Shown in pieces: positions 31,010-31,459 of a DNA stretch of 31,459 nucleotides. The DNA is from Elysia marginata. Taxonomy: Eukaryota > Mollusca > Gastropoda > Plakobranchidae. Positions within the stretch are counted from its first letter, which is position 1. The number at the start of each line of letters is the position of its first letter. The DNA is taken from contig BMAT01006447.1 in NCBI GenBank assembly GCA_019649035.1, positions 27,726 to 59,184 on the forward strand, written 5' to 3'. The notes below the pieces were generated by a model that saw only the letters and a program-made list of their open reading frames with translations, did no database searches and was not told the DNA's origin. A program made the translations under genes and the position numbers.

Positions 31010-31218
31010 ACTTCTTCTTCTTCCCCTTCTTCTGATTCGTGGCGGATCCATGTTGGGCATTGCCTCCCACACAAGCTGTTCTGTTCTGTCTGTAATACGC
31101 TCTTTGGCTCGCTTCACTTGTGGTATTCAATCATTCTGCAATATCCTGTGTCCACTGTCTTCTAGCTCTTCTCCTGCTTCTTTCACCCTATGCTGCGCCC
31201 TTCATGCGTATCTTCTCT
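31010..31218 (-). mobile_element. 3' end of a LINE: decayed C-terminus plus GAA tail
   Basis: On the minus strand one frame reads KIRMKGAA, stop, GERSRRRARRQWTQDIAE, stop, LNTTSEASQRAYYRQ and on to VGGNAQHGSATN, then GAAGAAG repeats. A basic G-R-x-R-R-x-W-x-x-D-I segment, then an E-A-x-x-x-A stretch with an Arg/Asp-rich helix, is the usual C-terminal tail of LINE polyproteins. The sequence then runs into the GAA-type simple repeat expected at a LINE 3' terminus (31010-31033). Two stops in about 60 codons, plus a probable frame slip, show it is dead. The 5' side ends exactly where a SINE tail begins, so the rest of the LINE has been displaced or lost. Confidence 0.55.
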
Positions 31219-31459
31219 AATGGTTGGTTGGTTGGTTGGTTGGTTGAATTTTAACTTCTCTTTTCATCTAAAAGGTTATAGCAGAGACGGTGCTTGGGAC
31301 AATTGAAAGCGTGCTGTCAAACTGTGATGTAAGGAGCGCTTGCATACACCATACCCAGTCAGATTATCCTGACACCGGTCCGACCAGACTTAGCACGAAA
31401 TCCATAATGCCAGACACCGAGCGGATCAGCTACTAATAGCAATTTTAAAGTCCTTGGTT
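31219..31459 (-). mobile_element. SINE with a CCAA tail, cut by the window edge
   Basis: The plus strand has six TTGG units (31222-31245), which on the minus strand form a CCAA-type 3' tail preceded by AGTTAAAATT. Upstream on the minus strand is a GC-richer body with words such as GACACCGGTCCGACCAG and AATGCCAGACACCGAGCGG (given here in plus orientation), which I associate with a dispersed repeat in gastropod genomes. The tRNA-like head with its A and B boxes should lie beyond the right edge. It abuts the LINE remnant and may have inserted into it. Confidence 0.5.

Overview
This is AT-rich, repeat-dense, gene-poor animal (metazoan) DNA. I place it in a lophotrochozoan, most likely a gastropod mollusc. 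The reasons are the many TCTAGA/AGATCT clusters, abundant GATA, TGTC, GA and trinucleotide arrays, tRNA-derived SINEs of a type I associate with molluscs (one with a CCAA tail), decayed LINE fragments and a PIF/Harbinger-type DNA transposon. The taxon is inference. There are no operons, bacterial signals, rRNA genes or convincing intact tRNA genes. No complete protein-coding gene can be supported: almost every open frame is short, low in complexity or repeat-derived. The window contains one assembly gap (19093-19148).

Layout. 1-780: GAA and GA purine tracts. 780-3480: mostly unique AT-rich DNA, with one possible first exon ending in ATG followed by a strong splice donor at 2158/2159, preceded by a perfect CRE. 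3480-4440: GA array, then a long compound trinucleotide array (GAT-rich). 6905-7092: TGTC/TCTG array. 8310-8920: a roughly 180-bp segment duplicated in direct orientation, with TCTAGATCTAGA clusters and a CRE. 9190-9540: GATA arrays. 10409-11253: a 22-bp tandem repeat, a GA/GACA array and a TAG/GTA array. 11400-13260: SINE-like sequence, a broken LINE reverse transcriptase on the minus strand, and another SINE. 13640-14131: a TATA box, a thrice-repeated CAAAGCGC motif and a small candidate coding exon. 14535-15042: tRNA-like SINE head and a 39-bp minisatellite. 19003-19395: a roughly 195-bp tandem duplication containing the gap. 20070-22830: long pyrimidine-rich tracts, one of them a cryptic long-period repeat. 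23400-25120: purine tracts. 25820-26604: a 785-bp TIR-bounded Harbinger-like element carrying a broken nuclease N-terminus. 28188-28350: a degenerate 115-bp-period duplication. 31010-31459: a LINE 3' terminus abutted by a SINE that runs off the window.

Functionally the window looks like an intergenic or large-intron landscape shaped by transposon insertion and decay and by microsatellite expansion. The two places worth testing as host gene pieces are 1982-2165 and 13701-14131. The clearest mobile system is the Harbinger-like element, whose subterminal motif architecture is still readable.
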